Both the position numbers and the translations under genes were made by a program. A stretch of DNA of 64,000 nucleotides from the NCBI RefSeq assembly GCF_014489615.1, contig NZ_CP060825.1, positions 2,087,501-2,151,500 of the forward strand. Direction: 5' to 3'. Position 1 is the stretch's first letter; each line of letters begins with the position of its first letter. Shown here piece after piece: positions 51,679-60,455 of the stretch. Origin of the DNA: Streptomyces genisteinicus (lineage in GTDB: Bacteria; Actinomycetota; Actinomycetes; Streptomycetales; Streptomycetaceae). The notes below the pieces were generated by a model. The model did not search any database. It was not told the DNA's origin and was given only the letters and a program-made list of their open reading frames with translations.

Positions 51679-51715
51679 AGGGCGGGTGCGGGGCCGGCGG
51701 CCCCGCACCCGCCCT
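51679..51715. terminator. Bidirectional terminator, aceE / I36 gene
   Basis: Perfect 17-base arms (AGGGCGGGTGCGGGGCC and complement) with a 3-base loop, followed by TCTCT, lie between the convergent genes. Confidence 0.9.
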
Positions 51716-51718
51716 TCT

Positions 51719-52183
51719 CTACGTCTCCCAGACCTTGAAGGCGCGTACCCGGTGCGGGGATTCGGGGACCCAGGTGCCCTTGCCGGGATAGGTCTCGAAC
51801 TCGCCCGTCTCGGCGCATTCGGCGGACTGGTAGGTGGTGACCGGCCTGCCGGTGCGGTTGGCGAGCGAGGCGGCCGTGGTGCCTGCGGCGAGCGGGACAC
51901 AGGCCTCGATGTCGAGGCCGGACAGGTCGTGGACGCGGCGTGCGCCCTGGAATCCGCTGCCCGCCCACAGGCACAGCTCGCCCGCGGCGCAGTCGCCGAG
52001 CCGGGGAGCGGAGCGGGCCGGCGCCCCTGCCGTCCCGGGCGGGGCGCCCGGGACGGCAGGCGGGGCGGCGAAGGCCGCCGGGGCGGGTCCGGGGGCGGCC
52101 GTCGCGGCGGACGGGGCGAGGAGGGCGGCCGGTGCCAGGAGGGCGGCGGCCAGGGCGGTGGGGAGAACGGTCGGGTGGCGCAT
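51719..52183 (-). CDS. Secreted I36-family peptidase inhibitor-like protein
   Basis: A 154-residue secreted protein. The Ala-rich signal peptide (PTALAAALLAPAALLAPSAATAAPG) is followed by a Pro/Ala linker and a beta/gamma-crystallin-like I36 domain: CAAGELCLWAGSGFQGARRV, with cysteines forming likely disulphides, and CAETGEFETYPGKGTWVP. The I36 family includes a Streptomyces metalloproteinase inhibitor (SMPI). The ATG giving MRHPTVLP begins the signal peptide. Single gene. Confidence 0.85.
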   Translation of the reverse strand: MRHPTVLPTALAAALLAPAALLAPSAATAAPGPAPAAFAAPPAVPGAPPGTAGAPARSAPRLGDCAAGELCLWAGSGFQGARRVHDLSGLDIEACVPLAAGTTAASLANRTGRPVTTYQSAECAETGEFETYPGKGTWVPESPHRVRAFKVWET

Positions 52184-52303
52184 GCGGAAGTACCCCCGTG
52201 CGGTGGCTGTGCGGACGATGCGGATGAACGCGGACGACCGCAGCGTGTCCCGCCGCCGGGGCGTGCCGGAAGAGCGCCCGTTCATGATCATCCGGATAGG
52301 CGA

Positions 52304-52332
52304 CAGCCCCGCCGGGGCTCCCGGCGGGGCTG
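52304..52332 (-). terminator. Terminator after the DHA2 exporter
   Basis: A 12-bp stem (CAGCCCCGCCGG and complement) with a 5-base loop lies 42 bp past the exporter's stop on the minus strand. Confidence 0.8.
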
Positions 52333-52374
52333 TTCGTGTGCGCGCGGTTGACGCCTCGGCGGCGCCCGGGTGCG

Positions 52375-53997
52375 TCAGATGTGACCGACGCCGGCACCCG
52401 CCTCCGCGTTCTCGCCGCGCTTCGTCAGGGTGGCGACCAGGGCCGCGACCACGGCGACGACGCCGGCGACGGTGAACGCCAGGCCCATGCCGGACATGAA
52501 GGTGTCGTGGATGACGTCACCGATACGAGTGAGCAGGTCGGGCGTCATGCCGGGCGCCTGGGCGAGCTCGCCGGGAACGGCGCCGAACTCGGCGGCCTCC
52601 TCCAGCCGGGGGTCGGCCGGGACCGGGATGCCCGCCGCCTGCCAGTTGTCCGCGAACTCGGCGCTGACCTTGGAGGACATCACCGCGCCGAGGACGGCGG
52701 TGCCGAGGGCGCCGCCGACCTGCATGGCGGCCTGCTGGAGGCCGCCGGCCACACCGGACAGCTCCAGCGGGGCGTTGCCGACGATGACCTCGGTGGCGCC
52801 CACCATGACCGGGGCGAGGCCGAGGCCGAGCAGGGCGAACCAGAGCGACATGGCGAAGGTGCCGGTGCCGTCGGTGAGGGTCGTCATGCCGAACATCGCG
52901 GCGGCGGTGCAGACCATGCCGCCGACCAGCGGGACGCGCGGGCCGAACTTGGTGATCAGCAGGCCGGCCAGCGGCGAGGAGACGATCATCATCGCGGTGA
53001 GCGGCAGCAGCCGCAGACCGCTGTCGACCGGGCTCAGGCCGCGGACGCCCTGAAGGTAGAAGGTCACGAAGAACAGGCCGCCCATGAAGGCGAAGGCCAT
53101 CAGGACCATCAGGACCGTGCCTGCCGAGAGCGGCACGGAGCGGAACATCCCGAGCGGGATCAGCGGCTCCTTCACCTTGGTCTCCCAGACGGCGAAGAGC
53201 ACGAAGAGGATCACCGCGCCGCCGAGGCAGAGCCAGGTGTTGGTGCCGCCCCAGCCCCAGGACTCGCCCGCCTTGATGAGGCCGTAGACCAGGGCGCCCA
53301 TGGCGCCGGAGAGCAGCACGATGCCGGGGATGTCGAAGGAGCGCGGCGCGTTCTCGGCGCGGTGGTCCCTCAGGATCACGAGGCCGAAGGCGAGGGCGAC
53401 GACGCCGACGGGCACGTTGATGAAGAAGACCGACTGCCAGCTCACGTGCTCGACGAGGAGACCGCCGACGATCGGGCCGCCCGCGGTGGAGGCGCCGATG
53501 ACCATGCCCCAGATGCCGATGGCCATGTTGAGCTTCTCGGCCGGGAAGGTGGCGCGCAGCAGGCCGAGCGCGGCCGGCATCAGCAGGGCGCCGAAGAGGC
53601 CCTGGAAGATGCGGAAGACGATCACCAGGGCGATGGAGTCGGACAGACCGATCGCGGCGGACGCGGCGGCGAAGCCGGCGATGCCGATCAGGAAGGTCTG
53701 CCGGTGGCCGAAGCGGTCGCCCAGCTTGCCGGCCGTGATCAGCGCGACGGCGAGGGCGAGCAGATAGCCGTTGGTGATCCACTGGACCTCCGACAGCGAG
53801 GCGCCCAGGTCCTTCTGGATGGCCGGGTTGGCGATCGCGACGATGGTGCCGTCCAGCGCCACCATCATCACGCCGATGGCCACGGCGAACAGGGTCAGCC
53901 AGGGGTGGCCGCGCAGCCCCTTGGCGGGTGCGGGCAGCTCGTCCCGGTGACCGTCCGGCTCTCGCGGCGCCTTGTCGACGGTGGTCTGACTAGTCAT
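52375..53997 (-). CDS. DHA2-family MFS drug exporter (EmrB/QacA type)
   Basis: A 540-residue transporter with 14 predicted transmembrane helices. The DHA2 signatures are VALDGTIVAIANPAIQKDL (motif D1 in helix 1), AGKLGDRFGHRQTFL (motif A loop) and WGMVIGASTAGGPIVGGLL (motif C). It probably extrudes drugs by proton antiport. On the minus strand, TTGTCA and TAGCCT with an 18-bp spacer place the mRNA start at the ATG, so it is likely leaderless. The divergent TetR gene 87 bp away is its likely repressor. Confidence 0.95.
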   Translation of the reverse strand: MTSQTTVDKAPREPDGHRDELPAPAKGLRGHPWLTLFAVAIGVMMVALDGTIVAIANPAIQKDLGASLSEVQWITNGYLLALAVALITAGKLGDRFGHRQTFLIGIAGFAAASAAIGLSDSIALVIVFRIFQGLFGALLMPAALGLLRATFPAEKLNMAIGIWGMVIGASTAGGPIVGGLLVEHVSWQSVFFINVPVGVVALAFGLVILRDHRAENAPRSFDIPGIVLLSGAMGALVYGLIKAGESWGWGGTNTWLCLGGAVILFVLFAVWETKVKEPLIPLGMFRSVPLSAGTVLMVLMAFAFMGGLFFVTFYLQGVRGLSPVDSGLRLLPLTAMMIVSSPLAGLLITKFGPRVPLVGGMVCTAAAMFGMTTLTDGTGTFAMSLWFALLGLGLAPVMVGATEVIVGNAPLELSGVAGGLQQAAMQVGGALGTAVLGAVMSSKVSAEFADNWQAAGIPVPADPRLEEAAEFGAVPGELAQAPGMTPDLLTRIGDVIHDTFMSGMGLAFTVAGVVAVVAALVATLTKRGENAEAGAGVGHI

Positions 53998-54011
53998 ACG
54001 GGGAGGCTAAT

Positions 54012-54059
54012 GTCAGCGACTGACAGTTGACAAACCAGTTCACAAGTCGGTAACTGTCA
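54012..54059. promoter_or_regulatory. TetR operator region
   Basis: In the 87-bp divergent spacer, GTCAG-CGA-CTGAC (54012-54024) is a perfect 13-bp palindrome. TGACAGTT (54021-54028) is mirrored by AACTGTCA (54052-54059). These overlap the exporter's -35/-10 and the TTGACA at 54027, so TetR binding there would silence both genes. Confidence 0.65.
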
Positions 54060-54084
54060 TGTCGCTCACAGGTAGGCTGAACTG

Positions 54085-54840
54085 GTGAAAAGCGCGAAAA
54101 AGCGCCGAGCGGCAGTCGACGACGAGGACGGTGGCGTGGCGGTCGAACCGACCGGACTGCGGGCCCGCAAGAAGCAGCGCACCCGGGACGCGCTGGTGCG
54201 CGTGGCCCTCGAACTCTTCACCGCCCAGGGATACGAGGAGACCACCGTCGACGAGATCACCGACGCGGTCGAGGTCTCGCAGCGCACGTTCTTCCGCTAC
54301 TTCGCCGGCAAGGAGGACGCCGCCTTCGCCGTGCAGGAGATGACCGAGTCCCTCTACCTCGACGCGCTGCGCGCACGCCCCCCGGGCGAGCCGCCGCTGG
54401 AGGCGATGCGCCAGGCCGTCTTCGCCGTCTGGGACGTCATCGAGGTGGCCGTCTCCGAGATCGTGCCCCTCGAACTGCACATGCGCAGCTTCCGGATGAT
54501 CGAGTCCACCCCCGCCCTGCTCGCCGCCCATCTGCGGCGCTCGGCCGAGGCGGAGGAGGTGCTCGCGCAGCTGATCGCCGACCGCGAGGGCCTGGACATG
54601 GCGCTGGATCCGCGGCCCCGGGTGGCGGTCGCCGCCTTCAGCGGGGTGATGCGGGTGACCGGACGCCTGTGGAGCCAGGGCGAGGACCTGCGTCCCGAGG
54701 CGGTGCGCCGGCTCACCGAGACGTTTCTCGACCATCTGACACCGGCGCTGGCCGGTGACTGGCGGGGCGGCGGCGCGGCCGTCCGGGGGACCTCCGCCGA
54801 GCGCGCGGCGCACACGGAACGTCACCTTCCCGCACTCTAA
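54085..54840 (+). CDS. TetR-family repressor of the DHA2 exporter
   Basis: A 251-residue TetR regulator. The HTH (residues about 25-70) reads KKQRTRDALVRVALELFTAQGYEETTVDEITDAVEVSQRTFFRYFAGKE in outline, with the canonical FFRYF recognition helix. The C-terminal ligand domain is alpha-helical. The basic N-terminal extension of 24 residues is longer than usual. GTG is seven bases after TAGGCT (54073-54078) and has no ribosome-binding site, suggesting leaderless translation. Adjacent, divergent exporter implies a drug-responsive pair. Confidence 0.92.
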   Translation: MKSAKKRRAAVDDEDGGVAVEPTGLRARKKQRTRDALVRVALELFTAQGYEETTVDEITDAVEVSQRTFFRYFAGKEDAAFAVQEMTESLYLDALRARPPGEPPLEAMRQAVFAVWDVIEVAVSEIVPLELHMRSFRMIESTPALLAAHLRRSAEAEEVLAQLIADREGLDMALDPRPRVAVAAFSGVMRVTGRLWSQGEDLRPEAVRRLTETFLDHLTPALAGDWRGGGAAVRGTSAERAAHTERHLPAL

Positions 54841-54910
54841 TCCCCTCGCACGCGTGATCTGCCTCACGCTGCGCGTACGCGCGGGCACGCGTCTCCTAGG
54901 GTGTCCCGCA

Positions 54911-56113
54911 GTGACTTCCTTCGACTCCACCCCGAACCCGACCGCATGGCGCGCACTGTTCGTCCTCACGGTCGTGCTGATGATGCTGGCGACCACCGGA
55001 TGGACGGCGGTACGCCAGCACACCGGCCCCCGCACGCAGCTCGCCGCGGAACTGGCGGCCTGGAACAAGGACCGGATCGAGGGACGCGCACTGCCGTCGC
55101 CCGATGCCGGGCACGCCCGGCTGGCCGCCTTCTTCGCGTCCGTGGGCACCCGGTCGGGGGCCCGGCTCGCCGCCGACTACCCGCGCATCATGGGGAATCT
55201 CGACGGCGCTCCGGTCACCCTGCGTTATCGGGCGAACCGGAAGGCGCTCGCCGCGTCGTGGTCCAAGGAGAGGGAGCGCGTGGCGAATCCGGCGCTCACC
55301 GCCGAGGGCCACCACGAGGCCGTGCGGCGCATGCACCGGTTCAGGGCGCTGATGGCCGAGGACCGCCAGATCCTCGCCTTCGACCCGTCCGGCGCGGGGC
55401 GGGTCGCCGAGGTTCTGGGCGATCTCGACCGGGCCGAGCGGGTGTCCGTGATCGTGCCCGGCGTCGACACCAACCTCCTCACCTTCCAGAAGACGGCCCG
55501 CAAGTACTCCGCCCCCGTCGGCATGGCCCAGTCGCTCTACGCGGCCGAGCGGGCCGCCGCGCCGCGGGTGCCCACCGCCGTCATCGCCTGGGCCGACTAC
55601 ACCTCCCCTGTCGGTGTCGGCGTGGACTCCGCGATCGGACGGCTCGCCGAGAGCGGCGCCCGCCGGCTGACGTCGCTGACCGAGGCGCTGCCCGGGGACT
55701 CCCGGGTCGCCCTGTTCTGCCACAGCTACGGATCGGTCGTCTGCGGCGTCGCGGCCCGCGACCTGCCGGCCCGGGTGGAGGACCTCGCCGTCGCCGGCAG
55801 CCCCGGCATGCGCGCCGAGAACGTCGCCGGGCTCGGCACCGGCGCCCGGGTGTGGGCCACCCGGGACGGCGACGACTGGATCGAGGACGTCCCGCACCTG
55901 GAGGTCGGCGGCCTCGGGCACGGCGAGGACCCGGTCACGCCCGAGTTCGGCGCGCGGGTCGTCTCCGCCGCGGGAGCCGTCGGCCACACCGGCTATTTCG
56001 AGCCGGGAACCGAGAGCGTCCACAACTTCGCCGCCATCGGGGTCGGCGCGTACGAGGGCATCAGCTGCGCCGCCGACGACGACTCCTGCCGCCGTGACAT
56101 CGCCGCCGTCTGA
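54911..56113 (+). CDS. Secreted alpha/beta hydrolase, DUF1023 family
   Basis: A 400-residue protein with an N-terminal signal/anchor helix (ALFVLTVVLMMLATTGW), then an alpha/beta-hydrolase domain of the DUF1023 type: NLDGAPVTLRYRANRKAL, VIVPGVDTNL, YTSPVGVGVDSA, and nucleophile motif ALFCHSYGSVVCG. Later AVAGSPGM and GHTGYFEPG match the family. It is likely an extracytoplasmic esterase or amidase; the substrate is unknown. The GTG start follows TAGGGT (54897-54902) by 8 bases. A paralogue is encoded at 59427. Confidence 0.85.
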   Translation: MTSFDSTPNPTAWRALFVLTVVLMMLATTGWTAVRQHTGPRTQLAAELAAWNKDRIEGRALPSPDAGHARLAAFFASVGTRSGARLAADYPRIMGNLDGAPVTLRYRANRKALAASWSKERERVANPALTAEGHHEAVRRMHRFRALMAEDRQILAFDPSGAGRVAEVLGDLDRAERVSVIVPGVDTNLLTFQKTARKYSAPVGMAQSLYAAERAAAPRVPTAVIAWADYTSPVGVGVDSAIGRLAESGARRLTSLTEALPGDSRVALFCHSYGSVVCGVAARDLPARVEDLAVAGSPGMRAENVAGLGTGARVWATRDGDDWIEDVPHLEVGGLGHGEDPVTPEFGARVVSAAGAVGHTGYFEPGTESVHNFAAIGVGAYEGISCAADDDSCRRDIAAV

Positions 56114-56230
56114 AGCCGGTATTCCGCACTGTTTTGCGGTGACCGGCCGTCCTGACGCGCGTAGAGCACGGCAGAAGCTGCTTGCCTCACAGGGGCGACG
56201 GACAGGCGTCGGCCGCATACGATGAGGCAC

Positions 56231-57091
56231 ATGGGTGACGTTCTGGCGGGAATTCAAGCCACGTGGGAGTTCGAGACCGACTCCGTGCTCATCCGCTTCG
56301 AACGGGGAATCCGCACGCCGAAGCTGTTCTCGGCACTGCGTGAACGGCGCATCCCGCACGAGGCGTTGGCCGGGGTGACGCTCTCCCCCGGCAAGCGGGG
56401 CACGGTGGTGCTGCGGGCCGAGCCCAGACCGGGCGCCGACCCGCTGATGGAGGCGGCCGCCGGTCAGCTGAAGGACACCTCGGACCCCTACCGCCTGGTG
56501 CTCCCGGCCGAGCGCGAGACCCTGGCCGAGTACTACGCCGACGAGCTGCGCGCCGCCCTGCCCGGCGACGCGGACTCCCCCGCCGACCGCTACCTGGTGG
56601 CCGCGCCCGAGGGGCCGCTGGGCTTCAAGGCCTACGACGGCAAGGCCTCGTTCGACGGGTCGAAGGTGTCGTTCCGCTGGTTCTGGACGGGGGCGTCCAC
56701 CGCCAAATGGAAGGCGGGCGACCAGAGTTTCCCGCTGGCCGAGCTGAGCGGCGTCGAATGGCGTTCGCCGGAGATCCTGGAGGGGTACCTGCGGCTGCTG
56801 CGCCGCGATCCCGACGGCTCCGGCGCGACGCAGCCCGACCAGGACCCGGCCGCTGTCGTCTTCGGCCTCGGATACGGGCCGGTGCACGAGTCCCTGCCGT
56901 TCGCCGCCGCGGTCCTTCAGGCCGTTCGCACCCACGCCCCGGCGCCCGCCCTCGCGGCGGCCCGCGCCTCCCGCCGCGACCCGGCGGACATCGCCGACCG
57001 GATACGCCACCTGGGAGACCTGCACGGGGCGGGACTCGTCACCGACGAGGAGTTCCATCTCAAGAAGGCGGAACTGCTCGCCGAGCTGTGA
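56231..57091 (+). CDS. DUF4429 protein with SHOCT-like tail
   Basis: A 286-residue protein. Two DUF4429-type halves carry GDVLAGIQATWEFETDSVLIRFERG and FKAYDGKASFDGSKVSFRW, with FPLAELSGVEW. A short C-terminal helix DIADRIRHLGDLHGAGLVTDEEFHLKKAELLAEL fits a SHOCT-like oligomerisation motif. Such proteins are soluble and of unknown role. ATG 56231 lies 8 bases after TACGAT with no ribosome-binding site, so the mRNA is probably leaderless. Another in-frame ATG nine bases upstream overlaps the -10. Confidence 0.82.
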   Translation: MGDVLAGIQATWEFETDSVLIRFERGIRTPKLFSALRERRIPHEALAGVTLSPGKRGTVVLRAEPRPGADPLMEAAAGQLKDTSDPYRLVLPAERETLAEYYADELRAALPGDADSPADRYLVAAPEGPLGFKAYDGKASFDGSKVSFRWFWTGASTAKWKAGDQSFPLAELSGVEWRSPEILEGYLRLLRRDPDGSGATQPDQDPAAVVFGLGYGPVHESLPFAAAVLQAVRTHAPAPALAAARASRRDPADIADRIRHLGDLHGAGLVTDEEFHLKKAELLAEL

Positions 57092-57131
57092 GGCCGGCGC
57101 GGGGTGCGCCGGCCGTAGGCTGGTGCACCTC

Positions 57132-58499
57132 ATGGCCGACCAACCCGATCTCCGCCGCCGGATGACCGGAGCCGCCCGGCGCGCGGCCCGAGTCGTCGCC
57201 GCCGACCTGGGCTCACCGTCCGAGTCGACCGCCGCGCTCCTCGGCGGCGCCCGCTCGCGCTGGGTGCGCCTGCTGCCGTACGTGGTCGCCGTCGGGCTCG
57301 TCTCCTCGCTGCTGCCCGTCGGCGTCACCGTCATGACGCAGGACTACGGGCTGAACGGCGCGCTCGCCGGGGCGCTCGCGACCGCGCAGAGCGCGCCGCT
57401 GCTGCTCGCCGTGCGGCGCCCGATGCACGCCTGGTGGATCGTCTTCACCGCCGACGTCGTGACCGCGTTCGCGCTGCTGGGCGCCGACGGCACCGAGGGG
57501 CGGACCTGGCCGTGGACGCCGATGGCCGTCGTGGGCTACCTGTTCCTGATGGCCGCCCTCGGGCTGCGCGAGCCGCGCCGCAGGCTGGTCGCCGTGTGGC
57601 TGGCGACAGGGGCGGCGGGCCTGATGTTCGAGCTGGTCTCGCAGCGGCACAGCGACGGCGTCCACCTCCTGCTCTTCGTGCTGAGCGGGGTGGTGCTCGC
57701 CCTCACCGGCACGCTGCGCGAACGCGACGAGGTGCGGCGGCGGTTGCTCGTCCAGGAGACCATCAGCGAGACCGAGCGCGCGCAGCGCACGCTGTTGGAG
57801 GAGCGCACCCGGATCGCGCGCGAACTGCACGACGTGGTCGCCCACCACATGTCCGTGATCACCGTGCAGGCCGACTCGGCGCCGTACCGCATCGACGGCC
57901 TGCCGGAGGCCGCCCGCGCGGAGTTCGCCTCGATCGCGAGCGGGGCGCGCGAGTCCCTGACCGAGATGCGGCGGCTGCTCGCCGTGCTGCGCAGCGACGG
58001 CGCGGACGGCGAACGGATGCCCCAGCCCGGCCTGGAGCGGGCCCAGCAGCTCGTGGAGGCGACCGTGCGCGCGGGGGTGCCCGCCGAACTGTCGCTCCAG
58101 ACCGGCCTGGACGGCCTGCCGGACACCGTCGGCCTGTCGGCGTACCGGATCGTGCAGGAGGCGCTCGCCAACGTGGTCCGGCACGCGCCGGGCGCGCCGA
58201 CCCGGGTGTCAGTGTCGTCGGACGGGAGTCATCTGACGGTGCTGGTCGTCAACGGGCCGCCGTCCGGGCCCGTGTCGCCGCTGGAGGGCACCGGGACGGG
58301 GCACGGTCTGGTGGGGATGCGGGAACGCGTACGGCTGACCGGCGGCACCCTGGACACCGGCCCGCTGCCGGACGGCGGCTTCCGGGTCGCCGCCCGGATG
58401 CCCCTGGACCCCGGGTCCACCGGGTCCACCGGGTCCACCGGGTCCACCGGGTCCACCGGGTCCACCGGACATAACGAGCGGATCGAGGGCGGCAGTTGA
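57132..58499 (+). CDS. NarL-type sensor histidine kinase with (GST)6 tract
   Basis: A 455-residue kinase with about five to six transmembrane helices (residues 47-190), the phosphoacceptor block EERTRIARELHDVVAHHMSVI (His233), and a HATPase domain (VQEALANVVRHAPGA, GTGHGLVGMRERVRLTGG). After the catalytic domain, six 9-bp repeats encode (GST)6. The stop overlaps the TTG start of the response regulator (TTGA). TAGGCT (57116-57121) is a likely -10 ten bases before the ATG. Confidence 0.93.
   Translation: MADQPDLRRRMTGAARRAARVVAADLGSPSESTAALLGGARSRWVRLLPYVVAVGLVSSLLPVGVTVMTQDYGLNGALAGALATAQSAPLLLAVRRPMHAWWIVFTADVVTAFALLGADGTEGRTWPWTPMAVVGYLFLMAALGLREPRRRLVAVWLATGAAGLMFELVSQRHSDGVHLLLFVLSGVVLALTGTLRERDEVRRRLLVQETISETERAQRTLLEERTRIARELHDVVAHHMSVITVQADSAPYRIDGLPEAARAEFASIASGARESLTEMRRLLAVLRSDGADGERMPQPGLERAQQLVEATVRAGVPAELSLQTGLDGLPDTVGLSAYRIVQEALANVVRHAPGAPTRVSVSSDGSHLTVLVVNGPPSGPVSPLEGTGTGHGLVGMRERVRLTGGTLDTGPLPDGGFRVAARMPLDPGSTGSTGSTGSTGSTGSTGHNERIEGGS
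58413..58466 (+). repeat. Six perfect 9-bp repeats (GGGTCCACC)
   Basis: Six tandem copies of GGGTCCACC encode six Gly-Ser-Thr triplets at the C-terminus of the histidine kinase. The unit is a multiple of three, so slippage would change length without shifting the frame. Confidence 0.95.
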
Positions 58500-59179
58500 C
58501 CATCCGCGTGATCATCGTCGACGACCAGGCCATGGTGCGGGCGGGGTTCGCCGCGCTGCTCGCCGCGCAGGCCGACATCGACGTCGTGGGCGAGGCCCCC
58601 GACGGGCGCCGGGGCGTCGAGGTCAGCCGGGCCACCCACCCCGACGTCGTGCTGATGGACGTGCGGATGCCCGAGATGGACGGGCTCGCGGCGGCGCGGC
58701 TGCTGCTGGATCCCCCGGCGGGCGTCGTGCACCGTCCGAAGGTGCTGATGCTGACCACCTTCGACGTGGACGACTACGTGTACGAGGCGCTGCGCGCCGG
58801 CGCGTCCGGCTTCCTGCTCAAGGACGCCCCGCCCGCCGACCTGATCTCCGCCGTGCGGGTGGTCGCCGCCGGGGAGGCACTGCTCGCGCCGTCCGTGACC
58901 CGGCGGCTGATCGCGGACTTCGCCGCGCAGCGCCCCGCGCCCCGCCGGGACCCGGCGCTGCGGCTGGCCGGGCTGACGCCGCGTGAGACCGAGGTACTGG
59001 AGCTGATCGCCCGGGGCCTGTCGAACCAGGAGATCGCCGCACATCTCGTGCTCGCCGAACAGACCGTCAAGACGCACATCGGCCGGCTCCTCGCCAAGCT
59101 GGGCCAGCGCGACCGGGCCCAACTGGTGATCTTCGCGTACGAGTCGGGGGTCGTACGGCCCGGCGACGCCCCGCGCTGA
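58496..59179 (+). CDS. NarL/LuxR-family response regulator
   Basis: A 227-residue regulator. The receiver has TIRVIIVDDQAMVRAGF (acidic pair Asp9/Asp10) and phosphoacceptor Asp55 in VVLMDVRMPEMDG, with FLLKDAPP. The LuxR-type HTH is LAGLTPRETEVLELIARGLSNQEIAA through TVKTHIGRLLAKLGQ. The TTG start overlaps the kinase stop by four bases and has GAGGG upstream; a later GTG (58508) is less likely. Targets unknown; the hydrolase-acyltransferase pair lies just downstream. Confidence 0.92.
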   Translation: MTIRVIIVDDQAMVRAGFAALLAAQADIDVVGEAPDGRRGVEVSRATHPDVVLMDVRMPEMDGLAAARLLLDPPAGVVHRPKVLMLTTFDVDDYVYEALRAGASGFLLKDAPPADLISAVRVVAAGEALLAPSVTRRLIADFAAQRPAPRRDPALRLAGLTPRETEVLELIARGLSNQEIAAHLVLAEQTVKTHIGRLLAKLGQRDRAQLVIFAYESGVVRPGDAPR

Positions 59180-59187
59180 CCAGCGGC

Positions 59188-59250
59188 TTCGCCCCGTCCT
59201 CCCCACGCCGGGGGCGCCCTCGACCACGCTGCGGACGGGCGTGGCGCGAC
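59188..59250 (+). pseudogene. Relic of an acyltransferase gene segment
   Basis: This intergenic segment is about nine-tenths identical to 60902-60965 inside the acyltransferase gene. It includes a 26-bp exact match (59216-59241 to 60931-60956), with small gaps on both sides. It no longer encodes protein in frame. It looks like the scar of a duplicated and mostly deleted acyltransferase copy. Confidence 0.6.
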
Positions 59251-59253
59251 GGT

Positions 59254-59274
59254 GCCGGAGCAGGACGCTCCGGC
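59254..59274 (+). terminator. Short hairpin after the response regulator
   Basis: GCCGGAG and CTCCGGC form a 7-bp stem with a 7-base loop about 75 bp after the response-regulator stop; a modest terminator candidate. Confidence 0.45.
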
Positions 59275-59426
59275 GGCGCGGCCGCCCGGGGCGGCGGGCG
59301 CCCCGTCTCCGCCACCCCCTACTCCGGTATGACACCGCGGTCGGCACCGCGGTGTGACGTGCCGCCGGACGTCTTCTTCCTACCTTCCTGCCCTCGGTAC
59401 GGACGGGGAGGAAGGGAGGCGGCTCC

Positions 59427-60455
59427 ATGCGCCGCTACAGGAGGACGCTGGTCGCGGTCGCGCTGACGACGACCGTGGTCGCGGGGACGGCCGGCTGGGC
59501 ATCGGGCACCGCCCAGCGGCCCGTGACCGGCCCGGTGCCGGGAGCCGCGGCATGGGTGGCCGACCCGGTACTCGACAGGCCGCTGCCCGACCCGGCGACG
59601 GCGGAACCGGCCGAGGTCGCCGCCTTCTTCGCGTCGACGACGGAGGCCGAGGACCGGGAACTGACGCGGCGGCACCCGCTGGTCGTCGGCAACCTCGACG
59701 GGGCCCCGGTTGCCCTGCGTCTGGCGGCCAACGCCGTGGCCGTGCGCGGGACCGCGTTCGCGCATCTCGCGGGCCGCTCGGTCCTCGCCTTCGACCCGCG
59801 GGGCCGGGGGCAGGTGGCCGAGGTGTTCGGGGACCTGGAGCACGCCCGCCAGGTGTCGGTGGTGGTCCCCGGTTCCGATGTGGACGCGGGCACCGCCGAC
59901 CGCGCGTCGGACCCGTACGGCACCCCGGCCGCCATGGCGCGGGCGCTGCGCGCCGCGGCCGGCCCGGACACCGCCGTGGTCGCCTGGACCGGCTACACCA
60001 CTCCCGTCGGCGTCGGGCTCGACGCCGCCACCGGCGGGCTCGCGGAGGCGGGCGCGGACCGTCTGGCGCGGTTCACCGCGGGGCTGACCGCGGCCGGGGC
60101 ACCGCGGCCCGCGCTGTTCTGCCACAGCTACGGCTCGGTGGTGTGCGGGCTCGCCGCCTCCCGGGCCCACGCCCGCGACCTGGTCGTGCTCGGCTCCCCC
60201 GGGATGCGGGCCGGCCGGGCGGCGGACCTCGGGACGACCGCCCGGGTGTGGGCGGCGAAGGACCCCTCCGACTGGATCTCCAAGGTGCCGAACGTCCGCT
60301 TCGCCGGGCTCGGGCACGGCAGCGACCCGGCCGCGCCCGCGTTCGGGGCCCGCCGCATCCCCGCCGAGCGGGCCGAGGGCCACACCGGCTACTTCGCACC
60401 GGGCACGGACTCCCTGGCCGCGTTCGCCGCGATCGCGCGGGGTGAGGTCCGATGA
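59427..60455 (+). CDS. Secreted alpha/beta hydrolase, DUF1023 family
   Basis: A 342-residue paralogue of the protein at 54911. The N-terminal signal peptide (RRTLVAVALTTTVVAGTAGWASG) precedes the hydrolase domain with NLDGAPVALRLAANAVAV, VVVPGSDVDAG, YTTPVGVGLDAATGG, nucleophile motif ALFCHSYGSVVCG and GHTGYFAPG. It lacks the middle helical insert and C-terminal tail of its paralogue. The ATG has GGAGG just upstream. Its stop overlaps the acyltransferase ATG (ATGA), so the two are co-translated and may act on the same extracytoplasmic substrate. Confidence 0.86.
   Translation: MRRYRRTLVAVALTTTVVAGTAGWASGTAQRPVTGPVPGAAAWVADPVLDRPLPDPATAEPAEVAAFFASTTEAEDRELTRRHPLVVGNLDGAPVALRLAANAVAVRGTAFAHLAGRSVLAFDPRGRGQVAEVFGDLEHARQVSVVVPGSDVDAGTADRASDPYGTPAAMARALRAAAGPDTAVVAWTGYTTPVGVGLDAATGGLAEAGADRLARFTAGLTAAGAPRPALFCHSYGSVVCGLAASRAHARDLVVLGSPGMRAGRAADLGTTARVWAAKDPSDWISKVPNVRFAGLGHGSDPAAPAFGARRIPAERAEGHTGYFAPGTDSLAAFAAIARGEVR

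Noticed and set aside
58413..58466. Possible CRISPR array or mobile-element repeat
   Set aside because: The repeats are 9-bp units without spacers, in frame, inside a kinase gene. No cas genes or palindromic repeats are present anywhere in the window.
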